Of a DNA stretch of 5,561 nucleotides, positions 1 through 4,891 are shown piece by piece. Location of the stretch: positions 1 through 5,561 of the forward strand of contig JAFLCF010000259.1 in assembly GCA_017303735.1 (NCBI GenBank), written 5' to 3'. This DNA comes from Anaerolineae bacterium. Its GTDB lineage: Bacteria > Chloroflexota > Anaerolineae > Anaerolineales > Villigracilaceae. The translations under genes were made by a program, and so were the position numbers. Under the pieces are notes generated by a model. That model had not been told where the DNA came from. It made no database searches and saw only the letters and a list, made by a program, of their open reading frames with translations. Every line of letters begins with the position of its first letter. Position 1 is the stretch's first letter.

Positions 1-13
1 GGACTGCGCTTTA

Positions 14-79
14 CCCAAGCCAGGGGGCGAAGAAACCCTGTCCGTAGAACAGGGGCGCACACGAATTGTGTGCATTGGG
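14..79. other. Possible multi-helix RNA fold downstream of the SSB gene
   Basis: This stretch lacks a supported gene but is rich in inverted repeats. CCCAA at 14-18 can pair with TTGGG at 75-79, closing a junction. Inside it, GCACAC (57-62) pairs with GTGTGC (68-73) around GAATT. CCCTG(T) at 36-41 can pair either with CAGGG at 21-25 or with ACAGGG at 49-54, so those two hairpins exclude each other. The strand of any transcript is unknown; if the minus strand is transcribed, the region lies in the 3' trailer of the SSB gene or the leader of a gene beyond the window edge. The closing stem is only 5 bp, so the overall fold is tentative; the 57-73 hairpin is the firmest part. No known RNA family was recognised. 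Confidence 0.3.
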
Positions 80-90
80 ATTTCCAAAGG

Positions 91-117
91 TTGAGGGACA
101 GGGTTGCTGTCCCTCAA
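91..117 (-). terminator. Stem-loop just after the SSB gene, terminator-like
   Basis: A perfect 11-bp inverted repeat (TTGAGGGACAG at 91-101 with CTGTCCCTCAA at 107-117, 5-nt loop) lies 7 nt beyond the SSB stop codon. Its position suits a transcript 3' end. On the minus strand it is followed by CCTTTGG rather than a run of U, so it is not a textbook intrinsic terminator. It may instead protect the mRNA end or mark a processing site. Confidence 0.55.
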
Positions 118-124
118 CGATCAT

Positions 125-925
125 TTACGCAGGTTCACCTTCGAGGTCTTCAAGAGGTTCACCCTGCCTGCCAGCAGGAGCATCGTCCCAGTAGAATGGT
201 TCAATGCTGTTTGCCCAAATGGAATAGCTGTGGCGAGGAACTTCATTACCGTCCGCGTCCTTGCCGGTCCACTCTTCACGCACAAGCGTACCCTTCACGG
301 TGAAGTAATCACCCTTTTCCAGGTTGCTTATTGCGTTGATAACTTCGTCGGGATTCTCATCCTTCGAGACATGCAGGACATTGACCCAAAAGGAGGGACG
401 GTATTCGCCGTTGCCATCCTTGCCCATCGACAGATGAGCGCGGACTTTTGCCATCGCCTTGCCGCCTTGGGTGAAGGACATCGGGACATCGTCTTCCTTC
501 ACATGCGCCTTGAGGGTCAACATGGCGAAATTGGACGGTCGGGCGCCTTCCGCTTTGGGGTCATACTCTTCCACGCTGGAAGCGATGATCTCCAGGGCTT
601 CTTTCTGGATGCCACTCTGCGACACCCACTGGCGGAAACCAAAACGACCCTTGACGGTCACTTTTTCGCCTTTGGCGATGTCAGCGACTTCCTGTACGAA
701 GGGGGAGATGGTGTCGTCCTTGGAGTACGCCTTCACGTCAAAGAACATGGAAGGATGAGTCTGTTCTTCCTTGCGCTTGCCGGTGTAGTTGTAGCCACGC
801 ATGGTGGCAAAGGCTTTACCGGTTGATGTCAAGGTGTCGTTCAACTTCCCGCCTTCGCCAATGGCGGCGATGGTCATCACGATGAAATTACTGGGCTTGC
901 TGGACTTGCTGATTTTGGTAGTCAT
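125..925 (-). CDS. SSB-like protein with two tandem OB folds
   Basis: A 266-aa protein, probably a single-stranded DNA-binding protein that coats ssDNA during replication or recombination. It contains two copies of one OB-fold unit, about residues 12-122 and 130-243. Matching landmarks are SNF at the start of each, GKAFATMR (36-43) against GGKAMAKVR (154-162), and KGEKVTVKGRF (85-95) against KGDYFTVKGTL (204-214). The second block matches the 'KGDxVxVxGxL' strand of bacterial SSBs and is followed in each copy by R-x-W and a -I-A-x-S-(I/V)-E ending. Most bacterial SSBs are about 150-180 aa with one OB fold; the two-fold layout recalls Thermus/Deinococcus SSB. The tail is acidic (DD, EPLEDLEGEPA) but lacks the usual DDxPF tip that recruits partner proteins. 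Start: the ATG at 925 has GGAGG 10 nt upstream; the in-frame ATG at 934 lies 1 nt from GGAGG, which is too close. Identification as an SSB-family OB protein is firm; the cellular role is inferred. Confidence 0.85.
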   Translation of the reverse strand: MTTKISKSSKPSNFIVMTIAAIGEGGKLNDTLTSTGKAFATMRGYNYTGKRKEEQTHPSMFFDVKAYSKDDTISPFVQEVADIAKGEKVTVKGRFGFRQWVSQSGIQKEALEIIASSVEEYDPKAEGARPSNFAMLTLKAHVKEDDVPMSFTQGGKAMAKVRAHLSMGKDGNGEYRPSFWVNVLHVSKDENPDEVINAISNLEKGDYFTVKGTLVREEWTGKDADGNEVPRHSYSIWANSIEPFYWDDAPAGRQGEPLEDLEGEPA

Positions 926-935
926 TTTAGACATA

Positions 936-940
936 CCTCC
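936..940 (-). promoter_or_regulatory. Ribosome binding site of the SSB gene
   Basis: GGAGG lies 10 nt before the ATG at 925 and 1 nt before another in-frame ATG (934). The spacing favours the downstream ATG as the true start. Confidence 0.75.
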
Positions 941-981
941 TTTGAGTTTTATTTGATCGGACAACAATTGAGAGTCATCCT

Positions 982-1033
982 TGGACACACAGCGGGGATC
1001 GAACCCGCAGGGCAATCCTTTTTGCCTGTGCGT
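982..1033 (-). ncRNA. tRNA-like mini-structure (acceptor stem, one hairpin, T-arm)
   Basis: On the minus strand the order is: ACGCACA (1033-1027), a hairpin GGCAA-AAAGGA-TTGCC (1026-1011), CT, a canonical T-arm GCGGG-TTCGATC-CCCGC (1008-992), TGTGTGT (991-985), then CCA (984-982). ACGCACA pairs with TGTGTGT over 7 bp with one G-U. It stacks directly on the 5-bp T-stem with no bases between the two 3' strands, exactly the 12-bp geometry of a tRNA top half. The loop fits the T-loop rule (TTC-R-A-N-Y). There is no D-arm, no 7-nt anticodon loop, and room for only a C as discriminator if CCA is not used as encoded. It is therefore not a standard tRNA gene. It sits in the leader of the SSB gene, right after the nuclease terminator. 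Possible roles are an RNase P or RNase Z processing site, a regulatory tRNA mimic, or a tRNA-derived attachment-site core. The T-arm is certain as a pattern; function is inference. Confidence 0.5.
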
Positions 1034-1046
1034 GGGTAGGGGAATG

Positions 1047-1079
1047 AAAAATTGCCCCGACAGGTCATGTCAGGGCAAT
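1047..1079 (-). terminator. Rho-independent terminator after the nuclease gene
   Basis: Read on the minus strand, ATTGCCC pairs with GGGCAAT, extended through a T-G wobble and a TGACA/TGTC inner stem, giving about 12 bp with a 5-nt loop (1051-1079). The 3' side runs straight into TTTTT (1051-1047). It begins 23 nt past the nuclease stop codon. This is the only hairpin in the window with a proper U-tract, so it probably separates the nuclease transcript from the SSB gene. Confidence 0.8.
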
Positions 1080-1091
1080 TCGTAAGAAAGT

Positions 1092-1117
1092 CTCGAAGGT
1101 GTTTATGCGCCTTCGAG
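1092..1117 (-). repeat. 8-bp inverted repeat spanning the nuclease stop codon
   Basis: CTCGAAGG (1092-1099) and CCTTCGAG (1110-1117) form a perfect 8-bp stem whose 10-nt loop holds the TAA stop codon of the nuclease gene. It may be incidental, or part of the 3'-end structure together with the terminator that follows. Confidence 0.4.
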
Positions 1118-2113
1118 TTCAGATTGTTCTTCAGCTTCCATCGCGGCAACAGCAAGTACGCCTTGCTTGCCAACTGGACCGCCATGATGAGTTTCGCAAA
1201 TTGAACGAACCGGGCAGTAGTCGCACCGCCACATTTCGTCTACATCTTCGATCACACCGGGCAGATCGTCAGACAGCAAATCAGCAAGTCGCGCTTTCAG
1301 GAACACCATCGCAGCGGCGCGGTCAAGAGCAACTTCACAGCGCACCGGCTTTTCATCGGGCAGATACACAATCTGCGCACCAGCGAGCGAGTTTGTTGCA
1401 TAAGGGATTCGCTTTTTGAGATCAGCAAGGTTCTTCTCTATCAGCAGGGCGTACAGATTGACCTGCATCACATGAGAAGATCGCGCCTGCGCAGAAATGT
1501 ACACGCGCTCCGCGTGACGATTCTTCACCTTCACCTTACAGGACTGGCAATAGTAATCTCTTGTGCCATCCTTGATGAGATCGTTCGCGCAATGCGGGCA
1601 GCGCATGGCTTTACGCCCGAAGGGTGCCTTGCCGGTCACTTTGTAATCAGTGATGTACCAGCCTTTGGGTGTCCATTCGATCAGGTCAGGGGTTCCAACC
1701 AGAAGAACGGACTTTCCACGGTAGGTAAAGCGCCACTTCAACGTTTCCTCGCTGATGAAGCCGCTCCCAGCCGCCGCCGAAAGCATGGCGTGATAGCCCG
1801 TCCCGCGATTCATGCGGTAGAGAGCGGTGGGCTTTTCATAATAAGCATTATAGGTCTTGAGTCGCGTTTGACGTGGACATCCTAGAAGTTCCGTCACGGA
1901 AAAACCGATTTCGGCACCAGCCTGAATCGCCAGCTTATCCGAATAGTCAGGATCGCGAAGGGAACTGATGGCTGCCTGAACGACAGCCGGAACCAACGAA
2001 CAGCCTGGTGCGCCTTTGATCGCGCAGTCCAAACAATCGCTGAACGATATGGGCTGATCAGTGACTTCACAAATGAAGCCAGCCAACCCGGTAGTATGGG
2101 ATTTTGTTGTCAT
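1103..2113 (-). CDS. PD-(D/E)XK nuclease, RecB/Cas4-like, with zinc ribbon insert
   Basis: A 336-aa protein of the RecB/Cas4-type nuclease superfamily, expected to cut or resect DNA. Core motifs in order: a conserved-type His at 108 (G-Y-H), GTPD with D143, D156-Y-K158 as the D-x-K motif, and Q217-x3-Y221. A single Cys at 79 (LLGCPR) before the core, with C297, C300 and C306 after it (CDYCPVRSIC), matches the four-cysteine iron-sulphur cluster layout of Cas4 and AddB. Two additions stand out: a zinc ribbon (C172, C175, C189, C192) inserted between the D-x-K and Q-x3-Y motifs, and an N-terminal cysteine group (C15, C27, C30, C38). The ATG at 2113 has CGAGG 9 nt upstream. The gene has its own 76-nt leader and terminator. 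Cas4 would usually sit with cas1/cas2, which are absent here, so a phage- or plasmid-type recombination exonuclease is more likely. Fold and active site are confident; substrate is unknown. Confidence 0.85.
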   Translation of the reverse strand: MTTKSHTTGLAGFICEVTDQPISFSDCLDCAIKGAPGCSLVPAVVQAAISSLRDPDYSDKLAIQAGAEIGFSVTELLGCPRQTRLKTYNAYYEKPTALYRMNRGTGYHAMLSAAAGSGFISEETLKWRFTYRGKSVLLVGTPDLIEWTPKGWYITDYKVTGKAPFGRKAMRCPHCANDLIKDGTRDYYCQSCKVKVKNRHAERVYISAQARSSHVMQVNLYALLIEKNLADLKKRIPYATNSLAGAQIVYLPDEKPVRCEVALDRAAAMVFLKARLADLLSDDLPGVIEDVDEMWRCDYCPVRSICETHHGGPVGKQGVLAVAAMEAEEQSELEGA

Positions 2114-2122
2114 GGTGACATA

Positions 2123-2127
2123 CCTCG
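2123..2127 (-). promoter_or_regulatory. Ribosome binding site of the nuclease gene
   Basis: CGAGG followed by TATG lies 9 nt before the ATG at 2113. It is the same initiation cassette as at the other genes with one weaker base; the ATG directly after it is out of frame. Confidence 0.6.
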
Positions 2128-2147
2128 TAATAGATAATTTACGGATG

Positions 2148-2169
2148 AGGGGATCTTCTCAGACCCCCT
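2148..2169 (-). terminator. Stem-loop after the ruvB-like gene
   Basis: On the minus strand AGGGG-G-TCT pairs with AGA-T-CCCCT around a GAGA loop, a GNRA-type tetraloop: 9 bp including one G-U. It starts 20 nt beyond the RuvB stop codon. No U-tract follows (CATCCGTAAATT), so it may be an mRNA 3'-end or leader hairpin rather than an intrinsic terminator. It occupies most of the short gap before the nuclease gene. Confidence 0.5.
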
Positions 2170-2189
2170 TGGCCTTTGAATGGATCTTG

Positions 2190-3293
2190 TTATTGTTGAG
2201 CAGCAGACACTTCAGCGGGAAGATCTGAGTCTGCCCGTTCCACTCGTGTCCAATTTACATTCGGAAGAGTGGGGATGAACGACTTGAGGTGATCGTACCC
2301 TTTACGCGTGATGCGACGACCGCGTGGTGTACGCGCAATCAAACCTGCGATCAGCAAGCCAGGCTCAACAACGTGCTCAACTGTTGGAAGGTCAAGTCCG
2401 CAGTTCGCTGCGATCGCGCGAGGACCAGCCGGGCCGCCCTTATAGGTGGTAGCAAGAGTCATCAGGTACTTTCGATCTGCATCTTCCAAGCCAAGAGAAT
2501 CCAAACCCAGCAAAGGCATGGTGTTCTCGACCAGGGTGTCATCAATGATGTCCGTACCTTCAGAAACGGCATAGTCCACACAACGACGAAATAGACGCAG
2601 GGCAACGCGAGGCGTACCGCGGGACCGTACGGCAATCCCATGCAGGGCATCATCATCGGTCAGATATTCCAATGAGTTCGCTGCGCGAAATATGATCTGT
2701 CCGAGATCATCCACACTGTATGGTTGTAACAAAAAACTGTGACCGAAACGCGCACGCATTGGTTCAGGCAAAAGCCCGTAGTCTGTAGTAGCGGCAACCA
2801 GGGTGAATTTGTTGATCCCCATCGTGATCATCTTCGAGGACGCATCCTCACCGGTCTTGATGGAAATCTTGAAATCCTCCATGCCACTGTACAACATCTC
2901 GGCAAGCTCACGTCGAAGCGCATGTACTTCATCGAGGAAAAGAACATCGCCCCGTTGAATCATAACCAGCAAAGCAGCCAGATCGCCCGGCTTTACAAGT
3001 GCAGGCGCTGAGACTTCATGTAAGCGAGCGCCTTGCTCTGCTGCGATGATCGCTGCAAGAGTCGTCTTGCCAAGACCAGGTCCACCATAGAAAACCAAAT
3101 GTTCTAGGATGGATGCCCGTTTCTTTGCAGATTCAAGCATCAATCGTAATGTGGATTTCACCTGCGGTTGCCCGATGAACTCTTCCAGGTTGGGCGGTCG
3201 AAAGTTGCGCTCGTCTGTGACACGCAGAACGTTCTGATTCGCAGACTCAATCTCAGGCGGTGACGACGAAGTGGGTTTTATCTCAGGAGTCAT
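2190..3293 (-). CDS. ruvB: RuvB-like Holliday junction branch migration helicase
   Basis: A 367-aa AAA+ ATPase collinear with RuvB, the hexameric motor that moves Holliday junctions. Seen in order: FRPPNLEEFIGQ (31-42), Walker A GGPGLGKTT (70-78, K76), Walker B LFLDEVH (118-124), the beta-hairpin region that contacts RuvA in classical RuvB (about 141-163), sensor 1 ATT (168-170), RARFG arginine finger region (180-184), sensor 2 RGTPR (225-229), and a C-terminal winged helix (about 262-332) with GLDSLGLEDADR and VEPGLLIAGLIARTPRGR. Classical RuvB is about 335-350 aa; the extra length is a Pro/Ser-rich N-terminus and a short tail. The usual ATTR is ATTD (D171) here. No ruvA or ruvC is nearby, so it may use host RuvA/RuvC or act alone. 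Start: the ATG at 3293 has GGAG within 8 nt and overlaps the upstream gene by 11 nt, suggesting coupled translation; a longer start at 3359 lacks a good site. Confidence 0.9.
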   Translation of the reverse strand: MTPEIKPTSSSPPEIESANQNVLRVTDERNFRPPNLEEFIGQPQVKSTLRLMLESAKKRASILEHLVFYGGPGLGKTTLAAIIAAEQGARLHEVSAPALVKPGDLAALLVMIQRGDVLFLDEVHALRRELAEMLYSGMEDFKISIKTGEDASSKMITMGINKFTLVAATTDYGLLPEPMRARFGHSFLLQPYSVDDLGQIIFRAANSLEYLTDDDALHGIAVRSRGTPRVALRLFRRCVDYAVSEGTDIIDDTLVENTMPLLGLDSLGLEDADRKYLMTLATTYKGGPAGPRAIAANCGLDLPTVEHVVEPGLLIAGLIARTPRGRRITRKGYDHLKSFIPTLPNVNWTRVERADSDLPAEVSAAQQ

Positions 3294-3519
3294 GCTGCTG
3301 ACTCCTTTTTTGCAGATCCACGTTGGTGCGACCGCTGGAGATTTCGGTTTCCACTTCAATCACGCCAAAGGTGGTGCGATGTTCGGATTTGAAAAATCCT
3401 TCCCGTTGAACCTGTGCTGCGTTGTGCTGATTGCAGTGTTTGTCGATAATGGGCGAAAGGCTCAACCCCAGGCGGTTGACCCGACCGGGGATTTTGATCT
3501 CGCCAAGTTTGAGTGTCAT
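3283..3519 (-). CDS. 78-aa protein of unknown function upstream of ruvB
   Basis: A small hydrophilic, charged protein with no recognisable domain, signal peptide or membrane segment. It begins MTLKLGEIKIPGRVNRLGL and has a single cysteine and several His, Gln and Arg residues. GGAGG lies 8 nt before its ATG, the same cassette as the other genes; its last 11 nt overlap the start of ruvB in another frame, so the two are probably one operon with coupled translation. It follows a 125-nt highly structured leader. The coupling suggests it is made with the helicase and might assist it, for example as a small adaptor, but no sequence feature proves that. The good start site and overlap support it as a real gene despite its size; its tail is rich in polar residues and may be disordered. 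Confidence 0.65.
   Translation of the reverse strand: MTLKLGEIKIPGRVNRLGLSLSPIIDKHCNQHNAAQVQREGFFKSEHRTTFGVIEVETEISSGRTNVDLQKRSQQHDS
3301..3305 (-). promoter_or_regulatory. Ribosome binding site of ruvB, inside the upstream gene's end
   Basis: GGAGT lies 7 nt before the ATG at 3293 and within the last codons of the 78-aa gene. It is the only start in the window that lacks the GGAGG(T/C)AT cassette, consistent with reliance on translational coupling. Confidence 0.6.
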
Positions 3520-3542
3520 ATGGCATACCTCCAAAATTTATT

Positions 3543-3624
3543 GGCGAGAAGATGTTTCTCTCGCCTTCCAAACCCATCAACGGTGTGGACTTGGAAGGCG
3601 AGAGAAGCGGGTGAGCTTCTCTCG
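3543..3624 (-). ncRNA. Structured leader with mutually exclusive pairings (copy 1)
   Basis: Four segments can pair in turn. A (GGCGAGA, 3543-3549) pairs with part of B (TCTCGCC, 3559-3565). All of B (3556-3571) pairs perfectly over 16 bp with C (3591-3606). The end of C (3599-3608) pairs over 10 bp with D (3615-3624) around a GGGTGA loop. B-C excludes both A-B and C-D, the logic of an attenuator or riboregulator. On the transcribed minus strand the order is D, C, B, A, then 10 nt to the Shine-Dalgarno site of the 78-aa gene. Segment C, read as RNA, can also pair with that site (CTTCCAA against TTGGAGG, one G-U). A second copy with different bases but the same layout lies at 4892-4978. Pairings are seen directly; switching is inferred. 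Confidence 0.6.
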
Positions 3625-3644
3625 ATCTAAATAAACCATCTCTT

Positions 3645-3917
3645 CTAGTGATGGATGGATACGTAGCGAAAGTGTTTACCCCAATCTGTGGCAATGGCAC
3701 GAACAATCCGGCCGAACATCGGATTGTGCATCTTGATGACAGATCTGGGGTACGCCTGCTTATATGCCCGATAAACTTTCATTGGGTTGATATAAACGCC
3801 GCTACTGACGACAGACAACGGAATGGTAAACATTTTGCCATTGGCAAAAACATTCGCCCGAATTTGTTTTGTGTCGCCTTTTACACGATTCAATGTGATT
3901 GAAATTTTTTTGTACAT
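3645..3917 (-). CDS. 90-aa basic protein of unknown function
   Basis: A small protein rich in Lys, Arg and His with few acidic residues, so strongly basic; this fits nucleic-acid binding but no known fold is recognised. It starts MYKKISITLNRVKGD and has a likely beta-strand N-terminal half (KQIRANVFANGKMFTIPLS) and an aromatic/His-rich C-terminus ending YVSIHH. No signal peptide or transmembrane segment is seen. The ATG at 3917 lies 7 nt after GGAGG; another in-frame ATG at 3923 is 1 nt from GGAGG and therefore unlikely. Only 27 nt separate it from the 158-aa gene, with no hairpin between them, so the two are probably cotranscribed. The stop codon is followed 20 nt later by the structured leader of the next gene. 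Confidence 0.7.
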   Translation of the reverse strand: MYKKISITLNRVKGDTKQIRANVFANGKMFTIPLSVVSSGVYINPMKVYRAYKQAYPRSVIKMHNPMFGRIVRAIATDWGKHFRYVSIHH

Positions 3918-3924
3918 GTGCATG

Positions 3925-3929
3925 CCTCC
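3925..3929 (-). promoter_or_regulatory. Ribosome binding site of the 90-aa gene
   Basis: GGAGG followed by CATG, 7 nt before the ATG at 3917. It decides between two close in-frame ATG codons in favour of the downstream one. Confidence 0.65.
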
Positions 3930-3944
3930 GTGTTGAGTAAATTA

Positions 3945-4421
3945 TCAATTCCCTGTGTAAGACCAACTCCTGCGCTCGTCGAGAAACTCGTACAACTCCA
4001 TGTCGTACTCGAAGTTATAGCCATTCTGTCCAGCGTACATCTGCCAGCGAGAGATCATGTCATGCACCGACTCAGGATATACAATGTCACTGAAGGCAAC
4101 ATCGAAGGTTTCGAGGACAAGTTCCACAGGTTTCTGTATTCCATCCTTGTAGATAGGTGGAAGAACCAGATACGCAGCAGGATGACCTTCAATCTCGTTA
4201 TCGTCACCGTAGTAAGAACCGATCCAGACTTTTGGGAAATCCGGCATCTCCACTTCGAATTTAAGGGCTTCTTCGTAATCCTTGAGCGAAGCCCACTTGA
4301 TGTGACGGGAATGGGAGCCATATACACGCAGCTTCACGCAGGTTGCCTCTTTTATAAGAGGGAGAGAGTGACACACCACTTTGTGCCCGTTAAAGCCCTG
4401 AGAAAGAATGATCGCTTTCAT
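3945..4421 (-). CDS. 158-aa acidic protein of unknown function
   Basis: Not recognised. The protein starts MKAIILSQGFNGHKVVCHSL and appears soluble, with no signal peptide or membrane segment. It is mixed charge at first and clearly acidic and aromatic in its second half (about 125-158, with Tyr, Trp, Asp and Glu clusters such as FEYDMELYEFLDERRSW). Two cysteines (17 and 28) sit near the N-terminus. The ATG at 4421 has GGAGG 9 nt upstream; a longer in-frame reading extending to 4685 crosses the structured leader and has no supporting site. A 173-codon open frame on the opposite strand covers the same DNA but lacks a comparable ribosome binding site. It is followed at 27 nt by the basic 90-aa gene; an acidic/basic neighbouring pair could be interacting partners, but this is speculation. 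Confidence 0.7.
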   Translation of the reverse strand: MKAIILSQGFNGHKVVCHSLPLIKEATCVKLRVYGSHSRHIKWASLKDYEEALKFEVEMPDFPKVWIGSYYGDDNEIEGHPAAYLVLPPIYKDGIQKPVELVLETFDVAFSDIVYPESVHDMISRWQMYAGQNGYNFEYDMELYEFLDERRSWSYTGN

Positions 4422-4453
4422 GTTTGGATACCTCCATAGTTTTGTTGGTTTGG

Positions 4454-4502
4454 CAAAAGCCGCCCCAGACCAAGTGCGATACTCAGTCGGGGATGTCTTT
4501 TG
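4454..4502 (-). other. Long bulged hairpin in the leader of the 158-aa gene
   Basis: CAAAAG (4454-4459) pairs with CTTTTG (4497-4502). Inside it, CCCC-A-GAC (4463-4470) pairs with GTC-GGGG (4486-4492) with a one-base bulge. That gives about 13 bp in one coaxial arm with a 15-nt apical loop. It lies 19 nt upstream of the GGAGG site, a place where it could influence initiation. Confidence 0.45.
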
Positions 4503-4505
4503 AAA

Positions 4506-4520
4506 CAGGCGAACCGCCTG
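4506..4520 (-). other. Short GC-rich hairpin in the same leader
   Basis: CAGGCG pairs with CGCCTG around a 3-nt loop (GTT on the transcribed strand), 6 bp. It lies between the CACC-loop hairpin and the long bulged hairpin, so this leader holds three consecutive stem-loops. Confidence 0.45.
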
Positions 4521-4532
4521 AAATTTGAGGGT

Positions 4533-4555
4533 GGAGAAGATTGGTGATCTTCTCC
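4533..4555 (-). other. CACC-loop hairpin (third, simpler copy)
   Basis: A 9-bp stem (GGAGAAGAT with ATCTTCTCC) and a loop reading CACCA on the transcribed strand, starting 24 nt after the stop codon of the 94-aa gene. The GAGAAG/CTTCTC stem and CACC loop core match the C-D hairpins at 3599-3624 and 4953-4978. It has no upstream B or A partner and no U-tract behind it, so it looks like the conserved module on its own. Confidence 0.6.
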
Positions 4556-4578
4556 GAAATAGGACGTAGGCGACAGTG

Positions 4579-4863
4579 TTAGCCACGCTTTTTTGATTTG
4601 GTCTGCGTCTCAATACCAAGTTCTTTTGAAACTTTGATATCGATCCCGTGCCAGAAGTAGCGCACAAGCAGAACACCAAGACCAAACATGGGGTTGAAGC
4701 CCTCCTTCAAGAGCCACCTGGTCATGGCGAAAAAAACAATAACCAGGACAAAGTCAAGCGCCTTGAGGATGTAATACAGCGCCTTAAAAGGGATTTGATT
4801 GATGATGACGCCGTCCACAATGTCACTGTCTGTCTTTTGGATAGGAACAATATTTTTTGCCAT
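4579..4863 (-). CDS. 94-aa membrane protein with two hydrophobic segments
   Basis: Not recognised by family. The N-terminal 25 residues are soluble, followed by hydrophobic segments at about 32-50 (ILKALDFVLVIVFFAMTRW) and about 56-72 (FNPMFGLGVLLVRYFW), then a basic tail ending KSKKRG. The two short segments with a tight turn suggest a helical hairpin in the inner membrane with both ends probably cytoplasmic, judging by the positive tail. Small two-segment proteins of this size occur in secretion, conjugation and phage lysis systems, but no diagnostic motif is present. The ATG at 4863 has GGAGG 6 nt upstream. It lies between the exported 150-aa protein and the 158-aa protein, each separated by a structured leader, so it may be independently controlled. 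Confidence 0.75.
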   Translation of the reverse strand: MAKNIVPIQKTDSDIVDGVIINQIPFKALYYILKALDFVLVIVFFAMTRWLLKEGFNPMFGLGVLLVRYFWHGIDIKVSKELGIETQTKSKKRG

Positions 4864-4869
4864 TACATA

Positions 4870-4874
4870 CCTCC
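4870..4874 (-). promoter_or_regulatory. Ribosome binding site of the 94-aa membrane protein gene
   Basis: GGAGG followed by TATG, 6 nt before the ATG at 4863. The ATG directly after it is out of frame. Confidence 0.6.
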
Positions 4875-4891
4875 ATAGAATTGCTGAAATT

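Noticed and set aside
104..826. A 240-codon open frame on the plus strand
   Set aside because: It lies antisense to the SSB gene, whose duplicated OB-fold motifs are unmistakable, and it has no convincing ribosome binding site.
982..1056. A complete standard tRNA gene ending at the T-arm
   Set aside because: No D-arm or 7-nt anticodon loop can be drawn, and the base run at the distance expected for a normal 5' acceptor strand does not pair with TGTGTGT. Only a shortened tRNA-like form fits.
3356..3706. A 116-codon minus-strand frame overlapping the 78-aa and 90-aa genes
   Set aside because: It runs through the structured leader in a different frame, has no ribosome binding site and has a composition typical of a shadow frame.
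3918..4439. A 173-codon plus-strand frame opposite the 158-aa gene
   Set aside because: No Shine-Dalgarno site stands before it, whereas the minus-strand gene has GGAGG at ideal spacing; all other supported genes are on the minus strand.
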